A stretch of 64,000 nucleotides of DNA. It comes from Bacteroidota bacterium (GTDB taxonomy: Bacteria; Bacteroidota; Bacteroidia; Bacteroidales; NBLH01). The stretch covers positions 62,001 through 126,000 of the forward strand of contig JANYKN010000183.1 of NCBI GenBank assembly GCA_025361565.1, read 5' to 3'. The notes below the pieces were generated by a model that was given only the letters and a program-made list of their open reading frames with translations, was not told the DNA's origin and did not search any database. The position numbers were made by a program, and so were the translations under genes. Shown piece after piece: positions 1-7,687 of the stretch (position 1 is the first letter of the stretch; the number at the start of each line of letters is the position of its first letter).

Positions 1-202
1 CCTTGGCAGGATGGTAACAACCAATAATTTCAAAATTTTCTGATTTAAGGGCAATCGATATTTTTGATTCCAAATCTTCGATTGAACCTTTTTGGTTGCC
101 TAGTTTATAAAAAGCAACCAAGCCTCCATCAGCGAATAATAAATTTTGAGCAAATACTATTGATATACAAGAAATTATGATGATTTTGAAGATGTTTTTC
201 AT
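1..202 (-). CDS. Secreted protein of unknown function, cut by the window edge
   Basis: An ATG (reverse strand, 200-202) opens a frame that stays open to base 1, so only the first 67 residues are visible. Residues 1-24 are a hydrophobic signal peptide (MKNIFKIIIISCISIVFAQN) with a likely signal peptidase cut near FADGG. The mature start reads GLVAFYKLGNQKGSIEDLESKISIALKS..., an alpha/beta pattern. It loosely recalls the start of DUF302-type small secreted proteins, but too little is visible to assign a family. The gene points away from the next gene at 629, so the two are divergent. Confidence 0.7.
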   Translation of the reverse strand, partial: MKNIFKIIIISCISIVFAQNLLFADGGLVAFYKLGNQKGSIEDLESKISIALKSENFEIIGCYHPAK

Positions 203-628
203 CGGGTCGATTTGGCCATATTTAAAGGTCTAAATTAATTAAATTTGAATTAACAAAATAATCTTAAACTTCAAATTGTACGTATACATATCATTTTTAA
301 CATTATTTAAAGAATTGATTACTATGATTAAAGATAACTGTTTATAAATATTTCAAGTACTTTTAAATTAAATCATTACTAAACATCATTTAATCTTAAG
401 ATTAATACATGAAAATACCGTTAATCATCGGCATTTTCCACTTTAAACTTAGATTAGGAAATTTTAAAATAGATCAAATTTTAACAATAATATTTAGCCA
501 ATAATTCAGATTACAAATTAGATATTTTGAGTGAATCCTTCAATATTTTGACTAATCTAATATAGAATTGTTAGTGCATTTGCGTTTTATTTATAATTTT
601 ACTTTTTTATGAGTATTGATTTTAAATT
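203..628. other. Intergenic region, no gene seen
   Basis: This AT-rich divergent spacer lies between the cut secreted gene and the LRR gene. I find no ORF with a plausible family, no RNA gene and no long hairpin. A TTTG at 579-582 and a TACTTTTT at 600-607 have roughly promoter spacing for the gene at 629, but the match to the Bacteroidota consensus is weak. Confidence 0.4.
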
Positions 629-1681
629 ATGCGTAGCTTTGCTATAGTTATTATCGTGTTCTTTTCCACAACTAATTTATATGAAAGTAGTTATGGACAG
701 CATCTTTTAACATTAGAGGAACTTGATCAGACTACTGTGTATACCAGCATTGATGAAGCACTTCGCTCTCCTGACCGTGTTTTTCAACTGGATTTACTCA
801 CCAGCGATTTAAAAGAATTACCAGCAAGTATTGGTAAATTAAAAAGGTTACAGCGCCTGTTTTTATACGAGAATCAACTTAAAAAACTCCCTCCTGAAAT
901 TGGAGAATTAACCAATCTTCAGGAACTATACCTTGATGGAAACCAGTTAGATGCACTCCCTCCTGAAATTGGTAAATTAAGTAACCTTGAAGTTCTAGGC
1001 TTACATGGTAACAAACTGACTGTTTTGCCACATGAAATTATTGGATTGAAAAAATTAAAATCAATCTATTTAACTGAAAATCAAATTACAATTCTACCAA
1101 ATGAAATTGGGGATCTAACAAATCTTGAAAGCATTGATCTGGCATACAATAATATAATGTACCTGCCTAAAAACATTGGAAAACTTGTTCATTTAAAAGA
1201 ATTGTTTCTCACTGCAAATAAAATAAGTAAACTTCCTAGCGAAATTGGCTCTTTAGTAAGTTTAGAACAATTATACGCGGATGATAATCTTCTGGTTTAC
1301 ATTCCAAAAGAAATAGGTAATCTATTTAATTTAAAACAATTAGGTCTCGCTAATAATAAATTAGTTTCTCTTCCTTCAACGATTGGAGAACTGGTTGAGT
1401 TAAAAAGTTTGTACTTGTCTGGAAATCAGCTAAAAACACTGCCAGAAGAAATTGGAAATCTGCTTAATCTTCAAAATTTATTTCTTTCTGATAATTTTTT
1501 AATCACTGTACCCAAAGAAATGGGAAAACTGAAAAGTTTAAAAGAATTAAACTTATATAATAACCATTTAACTCAGTTACCAATTGAATTTTCGGAATTA
1601 AGTAATCTTGAAAATCTGGGTATTGGCAAAAACGAATTAAAGATTATTCCTGAAAGCCTTGCGAATATTCATATTTACTAA
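629..1681 (+). CDS. Secreted leucine-rich-repeat protein
   Basis: The 350-residue product has a signal peptide (about 1-24, ending SSYGQ) and then a short acidic segment. Residues 61-336 are twelve consecutive 23-residue leucine-rich repeats of the form LxxLPxxIGxLxxLxxLxLxxNx, and a partial thirteenth repeat ends the protein. This is the LRR class with a conserved LP and IG step, like the plant intracellular Ras-group LRR and Leptospira LRR proteins. Such solenoids bind proteins or other ligands; no catalytic domain is present. There is no obvious T9SS C-terminal domain and no lipoprotein Cys, so it is probably periplasmic or released. The gene is monocistronic with a 230 bp gap downstream. 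The ligand is unknown. Confidence 0.85.
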   Translation: MRSFAIVIIVFFSTTNLYESSYGQHLLTLEELDQTTVYTSIDEALRSPDRVFQLDLLTSDLKELPASIGKLKRLQRLFLYENQLKKLPPEIGELTNLQELYLDGNQLDALPPEIGKLSNLEVLGLHGNKLTVLPHEIIGLKKLKSIYLTENQITILPNEIGDLTNLESIDLAYNNIMYLPKNIGKLVHLKELFLTANKISKLPSEIGSLVSLEQLYADDNLLVYIPKEIGNLFNLKQLGLANNKLVSLPSTIGELVELKSLYLSGNQLKTLPEEIGNLLNLQNLFLSDNFLITVPKEMGKLKSLKELNLYNNHLTQLPIEFSELSNLENLGIGKNELKIIPESLANIHIY

Positions 1682-1911
1682 ATGGATTTCATAAAAGCTC
1701 ACACCTTTTAATCCATGTTTCAAAATAAATTTTTAAAATCACCCCTTATTCCAATTAATCTTTAATTTTCTAAAAAAATTTCTCCGCTAAAAAGGATTTT
1801 TACAATAATTAGTCTATTTTTAACAATATTTTCATCTAAAAGAATTTCAAAATGGATGGTTATTTGATAATATGTAATATTATAATATAAAAGTTCAACT
1901 TTATACAATAA

Positions 1912-2754
1912 ATGCAGGTCACAGCCGACGATATCAATAGAACAATAGCCGCAATAAAAAGTAACTCCAGTTACGATTTTAGCAATTATTCCATAAAATC
2001 TTTCACCAGAAGGATTGAAAAAGCTATGTTTGATTTTAAACTTGATATTGACAAACTGATAAAACGAATAAAAACAGATAATCTATTTATTGAAGCCCTA
2101 GTTAAAAATATTACAGTAAATACAACTGAGCTATTTAGAGACCCAAAGGCCTGGCATACACTTAGATACAAGATTTTAAACCAATTTTCCGAAAATCGGA
2201 AAATCAATATTTGGCATGCTGGTTGCTCTACCGGTCAAGAAGTTTATTCAATGCTTATATTGCTCAATGAATTGGGGTTATTAGAAAAAGCAAACGTTTT
2301 TGCAAGCGACATTAATGAAGATGTGATTAAAACAGCCAAAGAAGGTGAATATACTTATAGGTTTAACCTTGAGTATTTTGAGAACTTTGACAAAGTAATC
2401 CGCGAAAATCCGTTTAATTATGAGGTTTTAAATGATGTGCCATATTCAAAGTATTTTGAAATTGATAAAATAAACGATGTTATAAAAATTCATGATTTTT
2501 TAAGAAAAAAACCTGTTTGGTTTAAACATGACCTAGTGACTGAAGGCAATATTTTCAATACAAAATTTGACTTAATAGTATGCCGTAATGTTTTGATCTA
2601 TTTTAATACCGAATTGCAGTCTCATGTTTTTGAAACCTTTTATCAAAGCTTGTTCAGAAAAGGAGTTTTGATGATTGGGATTCACGAAAGTATTATTGGT
2701 TCCATGTCCAATAATTTTGATAAATCTGGATTAATTTACATAAAGAAAGATTAA
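1912..2754 (+). CDS. cheR: CheR-type protein-glutamate O-methyltransferase
   Basis: This 280-residue product matches the two-domain CheR layout: a small helical N-terminal domain (about 1-65) and a Rossmann SAM-binding domain (about 70-275). Key motifs are intact: TELFRD at 72-77, the SAM loop GCSTGQE at 104-110, the acidic SDIN at 132-135 and CRNVLIYF at 224-231. CheR enzymes use SAM to methylate glutamates of chemoreceptors. Here no receptor or CheA is nearby. The gene heads a row of four same-strand genes (second CheR-like protein, CheB, GAF membrane protein), so it probably works in a Bacteroidota CheB/CheR signalling set rather than classical chemotaxis. The physiological target is unknown. 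Confidence 0.88.
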   Translation: MQVTADDINRTIAAIKSNSSYDFSNYSIKSFTRRIEKAMFDFKLDIDKLIKRIKTDNLFIEALVKNITVNTTELFRDPKAWHTLRYKILNQFSENRKINIWHAGCSTGQEVYSMLILLNELGLLEKANVFASDINEDVIKTAKEGEYTYRFNLEYFENFDKVIRENPFNYEVLNDVPYSKYFEIDKINDVIKIHDFLRKKPVWFKHDLVTEGNIFNTKFDLIVCRNVLIYFNTELQSHVFETFYQSLFRKGVLMIGIHESIIGSMSNNFDKSGLIYIKKD

Positions 2755-2838
2755 AAACTATGCATTTGTATTCTTTAAATAGAATTAAAAATAAAAAGAT
2801 CTGATAAAACGAGTACCAAAATTGAATTAAAAAATAAA

Positions 2839-3684
2839 ATGACGGGTTTAAAAAAAACCATATTAGGAATTTCAGACATGAAAAATCTCTTTCAGAGTTT
2901 GAATAATAATTATTCCATCGATCTTTCAAACTACGCACTTAGTTCACTTAAAAGCAGGGTTGAAGATTTCATGTTTAATTATCATTTTTCTAGTATTGAT
3001 GAACTTATCCATAAAGTTGAATCGGATGCTTCTTTTTTTCAATTGCTATTAAACAAAGTATTGGTTGAAACTACAGAAATGTTTAGAGACCCTGAATTTT
3101 GGAATTTTCTGAAAATTAACATATTAACCAGGAATAATTATCAAAATGAATTAAAAATATGGATTCCGGAATGCAATTCTGGAGAAGAACTTTATACCTT
3201 ACAAATCATTATCCATCAACTAAACCTTCAGCACAAAATAAAAGTTTGCCTGACAACTTTAAGTCCTTTGAATATTGAAAGGATTACAAAAGCAAACCTT
3301 GAGATAAAAAAGATGGAAATTAATTGCGCAAATTTTGAAAGATATCAGGAAGAAGGTAATTTAGAAGAATATTTCACCAACAAAGCAAATTCATTTAAAT
3401 TAAATCCTGAAATTATTGAAAATGCTGAAATTATAAGTCATAATTTGTTTTCAGATAAAATACCGGGAATTTTTGATTTAATTATTTTTAGAAATAAAAT
3501 GCTTTATTACAATCCTTCTTTGAAAATTGATGCACTTAAAATTCTCAATACAGGCTTAAAACCTGGAGGGTACATTGCCATTGGAATAAAAGAATCATTG
3601 GATTTTCCAGGTTGGGATCAGGAATTCACAGTAATCAGTGAATCGGAAAGGATTTTTAAAAAAATAATCAGAAAAGAAGAATAG
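2839..3684 (+). CDS. Degenerate CheR-like protein, probably impaired in SAM binding
   Basis: The 281-residue protein aligns end to end with the upstream CheR: SIDLSNYALSSLKSR against YDFSNYSIKSFTRR, and TEMFRDPEFW against TELFRDPKAW. It looks like a tandem duplicate. The SAM loop has changed from GCSTGQE to ECNSGEE (111-117), the acidic SDIN is replaced by TLSP, and CRNVLIYF has become FRNKMLYY. The fold should be kept, but methyl transfer is doubtful, so a regulatory or scaffold role is possible. I took the ATG at 2839; an in-frame ATG at 2878 would give a protein beginning just before the conserved helix. The gap to the upstream gene is 84 bp and to cheB 45 bp. Confidence 0.75.
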   Translation: MTGLKKTILGISDMKNLFQSLNNNYSIDLSNYALSSLKSRVEDFMFNYHFSSIDELIHKVESDASFFQLLLNKVLVETTEMFRDPEFWNFLKINILTRNNYQNELKIWIPECNSGEELYTLQIIIHQLNLQHKIKVCLTTLSPLNIERITKANLEIKKMEINCANFERYQEEGNLEEYFTNKANSFKLNPEIIENAEIISHNLFSDKIPGIFDLIIFRNKMLYYNPSLKIDALKILNTGLKPGGYIAIGIKESLDFPGWDQEFTVISESERIFKKIIRKEE

Positions 3685-3729
3685 ATACTTCGACTTAAAA
3701 CATTAATAATTAATGATTTAATCACTATA

Positions 3730-4302
3730 ATGTCATATAAATATATCATAATAGGAGGATCTGCAGGCAGTTTTCAGACAGTTACCAACATTTTGGCTTC
3801 GTTGCCTCAGGATTTTTCAATGCCGATTTTTTTATGCTTGCACAGGTTAAAACATGTGAGAGCAGGATTTGTAGAAGCTCTCTCAATTAAGTCAAATTTA
3901 AAAGTCATTGAACCTAACGATAAAGAGTATATCAGGCAGCACAAAGTCTATCTTGCACCGGCAAATTACCATATGTATTTTGAATTGGGCAATTACATTG
4001 GCTTATCAACAGAGCAGGCAGTAAACCATTCAAGACCATCCATTGATATTTCGTTTGCTTCGGCTGCCTATACTTATAAATCAAAATTAATTGGAATTAT
4101 TTTATCAGGAGCCAATAAAGATGGAGCTTATGGATTAAGTCAAATTAAAGAAAATGGTGGCTTGACAATTGTACAAGATCCTGAAGAATGCCAGGTAAAA
4201 ACAATGACAAGCGCAGCAATAAGTGCAACAAATGTCGATCATGTATTAAAAGCAAATGATATAATTCAGTTATTACTGAAACTTCAGAATAAACATTTTT
4301 AA
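3730..4302 (+). CDS. cheB: CheB-type protein-glutamate methylesterase, catalytic domain only
   Basis: The 190-residue product corresponds to the C-terminal methylesterase domain of CheB without the usual N-terminal receiver domain. The catalytic triad is visible: Ser11 in IIGGSAGS, His38 in LCLHRLKH and Asp131 in SGANKDGAYGL. CheB removes the methyl groups added by CheR and can also deamidate glutamines. Lacking a receiver domain, it cannot be switched on by CheA phosphorylation in the standard way. Lone CheB domains of this kind are common in Bacteroidota next to CheR and hybrid kinases. It follows the degenerate CheR by 45 bp and precedes the GAF membrane protein by 41 bp. Confidence 0.88.
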   Translation: MSYKYIIIGGSAGSFQTVTNILASLPQDFSMPIFLCLHRLKHVRAGFVEALSIKSNLKVIEPNDKEYIRQHKVYLAPANYHMYFELGNYIGLSTEQAVNHSRPSIDISFASAAYTYKSKLIGIILSGANKDGAYGLSQIKENGGLTIVQDPEECQVKTMTSAAISATNVDHVLKANDIIQLLLKLQNKHF

Positions 4303-4343
4303 TTTTAGTAATGGGTTTTAGTAAATTATAATTTCACATTTTT

Positions 4344-5159
4344 ATGAAAAATATTGGCAGAAAAATTATAATAATCATTCTTGTTGCCCTCCAAATGGGT
4401 TTGGGAATTAAATCCTATGTAGTGATTAAGCCGTTGTTTGCTAAAATTGGTGCAAATATGATTTCAACAATTGACCAAGCAATTGTTCTTGCTTTTTTAA
4501 TAACTACTTTATTAGTTTCGATTATTCTTGTTCTTTTAATAATATCAAAACAAGAGAAGCAAATTAAACCTGAAATTGAATTAATTACAAAAAGCGAAAT
4601 CAAAGATAGAAATGATCAGAAATTAATTAAGGAAGAAGAGAAAAAAAGAGTTCAACTGCTCAATGAAAAGAAAAAACTGACTATCAATGAATTAGCAAAA
4701 GACTTGAATTTAAATGAAGGCCTGCAAAAATATTCTGAAAAAGTATTAATTAACATTTCAAGGCAATTTAATATAATGCAAGGATTGTTTTTTTTGAAAG
4801 ATCAACAAGATAAAGTTTTTAGAAAAGTTGGAACCTACGCCTATTATAATGAAGAAGATTTACGCGAATTTACTGAAGATATTGGATTATCAGGCCAGGT
4901 AGCTGCAAACAAAAAACTATTGAATATTTCAAATATCCCCGATAAATATATTACTGTACTTTCAGGTTTAGGCAATTCATCACCCGCTAATCTGGTTATT
5001 TTTCCAATACTGCAAAAAAATGAATCAATTGGTATCATCGAGCTTGCTTCGTTTGCAAAATTTGATGCATTTGCAGAAGAGGTTCTTATGGAATTTTCTT
5101 TGTTAATTGGTAATCAATTGGCAGAGACTAATAAAGAGAAAATTGCGACTGAAAGTTAA
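4344..5159 (+). CDS. Membrane-anchored coiled-coil protein with a GAF domain
   Basis: The 271-residue protein has two N-terminal transmembrane helices (about 7-29 and 46-69) separated by a short extracytoplasmic loop. A charged coiled coil follows (about 72-115, rich in K/E). A GAF sensory domain (about 125-265) comes next, with a recognisable stretch reading DIGLSGQVAANKKLLNISNI and a later IFPILQKNESIGIIELAS. No kinase, cyclase or HTH output domain is present. It probably senses a small molecule or redox state and passes the signal by protein contact. It ends the cheR-cheR-like-cheB row, which suggests it is the membrane partner of that module, in the place a chemoreceptor would hold. The function is inferred from context. 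Confidence 0.72.
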   Translation: MKNIGRKIIIIILVALQMGLGIKSYVVIKPLFAKIGANMISTIDQAIVLAFLITTLLVSIILVLLIISKQEKQIKPEIELITKSEIKDRNDQKLIKEEEKKRVQLLNEKKKLTINELAKDLNLNEGLQKYSEKVLINISRQFNIMQGLFFLKDQQDKVFRKVGTYAYYNEEDLREFTEDIGLSGQVAANKKLLNISNIPDKYITVLSGLGNSSPANLVIFPILQKNESIGIIELASFAKFDAFAEEVLMEFSLLIGNQLAETNKEKIATES

Positions 5160-5427
5160 TAGGAATCTTATAATTTAAATCTGATTAAGGTCCTTTTCGA
5201 AATCTTATTCAACAAATCAACAATATATTAGATTCATTTTGAATTACGATTTCAGTTTTAATGCAGTACCACACTAAAATTCTCTTCTCTAACCGTTTTT
5301 ATGAACCAAGTATAAGCATTCTTCACTATACTAATTTAGAACGTTTTATCATCACTTTAATTTTTCCAAAGTTATTCTTCTTATCAAACTAAAAAATAGT
5401 AATTTCATACCATTAAATTTGATAAGT

Positions 5428-6768
5428 ATGAGCGAAGATCTATTGCATTTTGTTTGGAAATTTGGATTATTTCAAAATTATTCAATAAAAGGCATTGAAA
5501 ATGATGAATTTGAAATTGTAAATATTGGAATACATAATAAAGATGCAGGTCCTGATTTTTTTAACGCTAAAATAAAATCCGGAAAAACAACTTGGATTGG
5601 GAATATAGAAATTCACCTTAAGTCTTCTGATTGGTTTCGGCATGGTCACCATCATGATAAAGCCTATAACAATGTAATTTTGCAGGTTGTAATTGAAAAT
5701 GACAGAGAAATTCAAGCTGAAAATGGTAGGAATATCCCAGTGATGGAAATGGTTGTAGACAAGGCAATTGAGTTAAAATACGATGAATTTAAGAATAATA
5801 ATAAATGGATTCCTTGCCAAAATGATATTTCAACTGTTAACGACTTCAAATTAAAAATGTGGCTTGGAAGCGTTTTGATTGAACGCTTAAATGAAAAATC
5901 AGAATATATCCACAAAATTCTTGAATCAAATAAAAACAGTTGGGAAGAAACATTTTATCAATTACTGGCACGCAATTTTGGGTTTAAAGTAAATGCAGAA
6001 CCTTTCGAGTGGCTTGCAAAATCGCTGCCTTTGAAATATCTTGCAAAACATCAAAGCAGCTTTACCCAAATTGAGGCTTTACTTTTTGGACAAGCAGGAT
6101 TTTTAGTTGGTGATGATAATGAAAATCCATATTTTAAAAATTTAAAAAAAGAATTTGAATTTTTGAAGGGAAAATTCAACCTCATCGCACTTGAAAAGCA
6201 TTTATGGAAATTTATGCGGCTTCGTCCACCAAACTTTCCAACCATTCGAATTTCGCAATTTGCAGTATTAATAAGCAAATCAAAATCTCTTTTTTCAAAA
6301 ATAATTCAATCAGAAAATTTAGATGAGATAAAACAACTATTTGAAGTTGAAGCTTCTGCATTTTGGGACAGCCATTATACATTTGAAAAACAATCAAATG
6401 AGAAAAAAAAGGTATTAGGTAACGAATCTATAAACACAATATTGATCAATACCGTAATTCCCCTTTTATTTGTATATGGCCTTTCAACCAATAATGAAAA
6501 GATAAAAGAAAGAGCTATCAATTTTCTGGAAGAAATAAAACCGGAAAAAAATCACATCATCAAATCGTGGAAAGAAATTGGAATCAGTTCAAATGCTGCA
6601 TTTTACACCCAGGCATTGTTGCAACAGAAAAAGAATTATTGCGAAAATGGAAAATGCCTGGAATGTGGAATTGGCATAGAAATTATAAAAAAACAAATTG
6701 TGATGGCAAACAAAAATATAAACTCAGATAATCAAATCGACTCTGATACATTAAATTCAAATACTTAA
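5428..6768 (+). CDS. DUF2851 family protein
   Basis: The product is 446 residues from the ATG at 5428; a TTG three codons earlier is a less likely start. It matches DUF2851, a Bacteroidota family of unknown biochemical role. The conserved opening MSEDLLHFVWKFGLF and the GPDFFNAKI and GNIEIHLKSSDW motifs are clear. Near the C-terminus a short cysteine cluster (YCENGKCLECG) could bind metal. The family is cytoplasmic by sequence (no signal, no helices) and some residues (D, E and K of the GPDF...IEIH region) recall restriction-endonuclease-like folds, though this is only a resemblance. It precedes the Crp/Fnr gene on the same strand. Confidence 0.85.
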   Translation: MSEDLLHFVWKFGLFQNYSIKGIENDEFEIVNIGIHNKDAGPDFFNAKIKSGKTTWIGNIEIHLKSSDWFRHGHHHDKAYNNVILQVVIENDREIQAENGRNIPVMEMVVDKAIELKYDEFKNNNKWIPCQNDISTVNDFKLKMWLGSVLIERLNEKSEYIHKILESNKNSWEETFYQLLARNFGFKVNAEPFEWLAKSLPLKYLAKHQSSFTQIEALLFGQAGFLVGDDNENPYFKNLKKEFEFLKGKFNLIALEKHLWKFMRLRPPNFPTIRISQFAVLISKSKSLFSKIIQSENLDEIKQLFEVEASAFWDSHYTFEKQSNEKKKVLGNESINTILINTVIPLLFVYGLSTNNEKIKERAINFLEEIKPEKNHIIKSWKEIGISSNAAFYTQALLQQKKNYCENGKCLECGIGIEIIKKQIVMANKNINSDNQIDSDTLNSNT

Positions 6769-6807
6769 AATTAGGTTTTCATTTTTTTATATTGGCTTCA
6801 AATGAGT

Positions 6808-6815
6808 TATATTTG
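6808..6815 (+). promoter_or_regulatory. Bacteroidota -7 box for the Crp/Fnr gene
   Basis: TATATTTG matches the Bacteroidota -7 consensus TAnnTTTG. It lies downstream of the first in-frame ATG (6802) and about 25 bp before the second (6841). If it is used, transcription starts after the first ATG, which argues for translation from 6841. No good -33 TTG is seen at 17-23 bp spacing. Confidence 0.45.
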
Positions 6816-6840
6816 CAATTCAAAACAAAAAAGTCATCTA

Positions 6841-7542
6841 ATGCCTCTTAAAAAAATACAATTCGTAAGTTTTATTGACGAAAAGGATTCAATTTTTAAT
6901 ATGCTTGATGCGAAGGATAAGGAAATTTTGCGTTCGCACCATTATAGCACAAGCTTTAAAAAAGGCGAAATCATATATAAAGAAGGTGATTTACCTACAG
7001 GGTTGATTTATTTATCAACAGGAAAGGTTAAAGTAATAAAAGAAGGTGTTGGAGGGCGTGATCAAATAGTAAGAATGTCAAAGCCTAATGATATTATTGG
7101 ATATCGGGCGTTATTTGCCGAAGACCATTATATTTCATCAGCCATTGCAATTGAAGATAGTTTAATAAGCATTATTGAAAAAGATGTTTTGTTTGATGTG
7201 ATTAGCCGGAATGGTAATCTTGCGCTTGCAATGCTCAAGGAAATGGCCCTTGAACTTGGCCATTCAAACGAAAGAACAGTAAACTTAACCCAAAAACATA
7301 TACGTGGTCGTTTGGCTGAATCATTGGTCTTTCTGGTTGAAACATTTGGATTTGAAACTGACAAAAAAACAATTAAAGTATATTTATCAAGAGAAGATAT
7401 TGCCAGTTTATCTAATATGACCACCTCAAATGCGATAAAAACCTTATCATCTTTTGCCTCGGAAGAATTAATTGAGCTTGATGGAAGAAAAATAAAGATA
7501 TTAGACTTTCATAAACTAAAAAAAACAAGCAAATTAGGTTAA
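6841..7542 (+). CDS. Crp/Fnr family transcription regulator
   Basis: The 233-residue product has a cyclic-nucleotide-binding-type beta barrel (about 30-140) and a winged helix-turn-helix (about 160-225; LSREDIASLSNMTTSNAIK is the HTH). There is no N-terminal cysteine cluster of the Fnr [4Fe-4S] kind. The effector-pocket motif is not the standard cAMP-binding form, so the signal is unknown. An ATG at 6802 would add 13 residues, but a -7 box lies between the two ATGs. The following gene encodes a glycosyltransferase with its own -7 box, so this is probably a single-gene unit. In Bacteroidota, regulators of this type often respond to oxygen, redox or nitric oxide stress; nothing here identifies the target genes. 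Confidence 0.88.
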   Translation: MPLKKIQFVSFIDEKDSIFNMLDAKDKEILRSHHYSTSFKKGEIIYKEGDLPTGLIYLSTGKVKVIKEGVGGRDQIVRMSKPNDIIGYRALFAEDHYISSAIAIEDSLISIIEKDVLFDVISRNGNLALAMLKEMALELGHSNERTVNLTQKHIRGRLAESLVFLVETFGFETDKKTIKVYLSREDIASLSNMTTSNAIKTLSSFASEELIELDGRKIKILDFHKLKKTSKLG

Positions 7543-7622
7543 TTTCAAATAAAAATTTTCTCCCTTGTTTTTCCAATAAATATTTCTGGAATTCCTAAGA
7601 CATTAGGCTATTAAATTTTTAT

Positions 7623-7630
7623 TATTTTTG
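7623..7630 (+). promoter_or_regulatory. Bacteroidota -7 box for the two-domain glycosyltransferase gene
   Basis: TATTTTTG matches TAnnTTTG and lies 58 bp before the ATG at 7688. It overlaps the in-frame TTG at 7628, so that codon cannot be the start if this promoter is used. No clear -33 element is seen. Confidence 0.4.
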
Positions 7631-7687
7631 CTTGCCAAAATTAATATCAGATTTGGAAATTATTCTAATTCAACTACAAAATTACAA

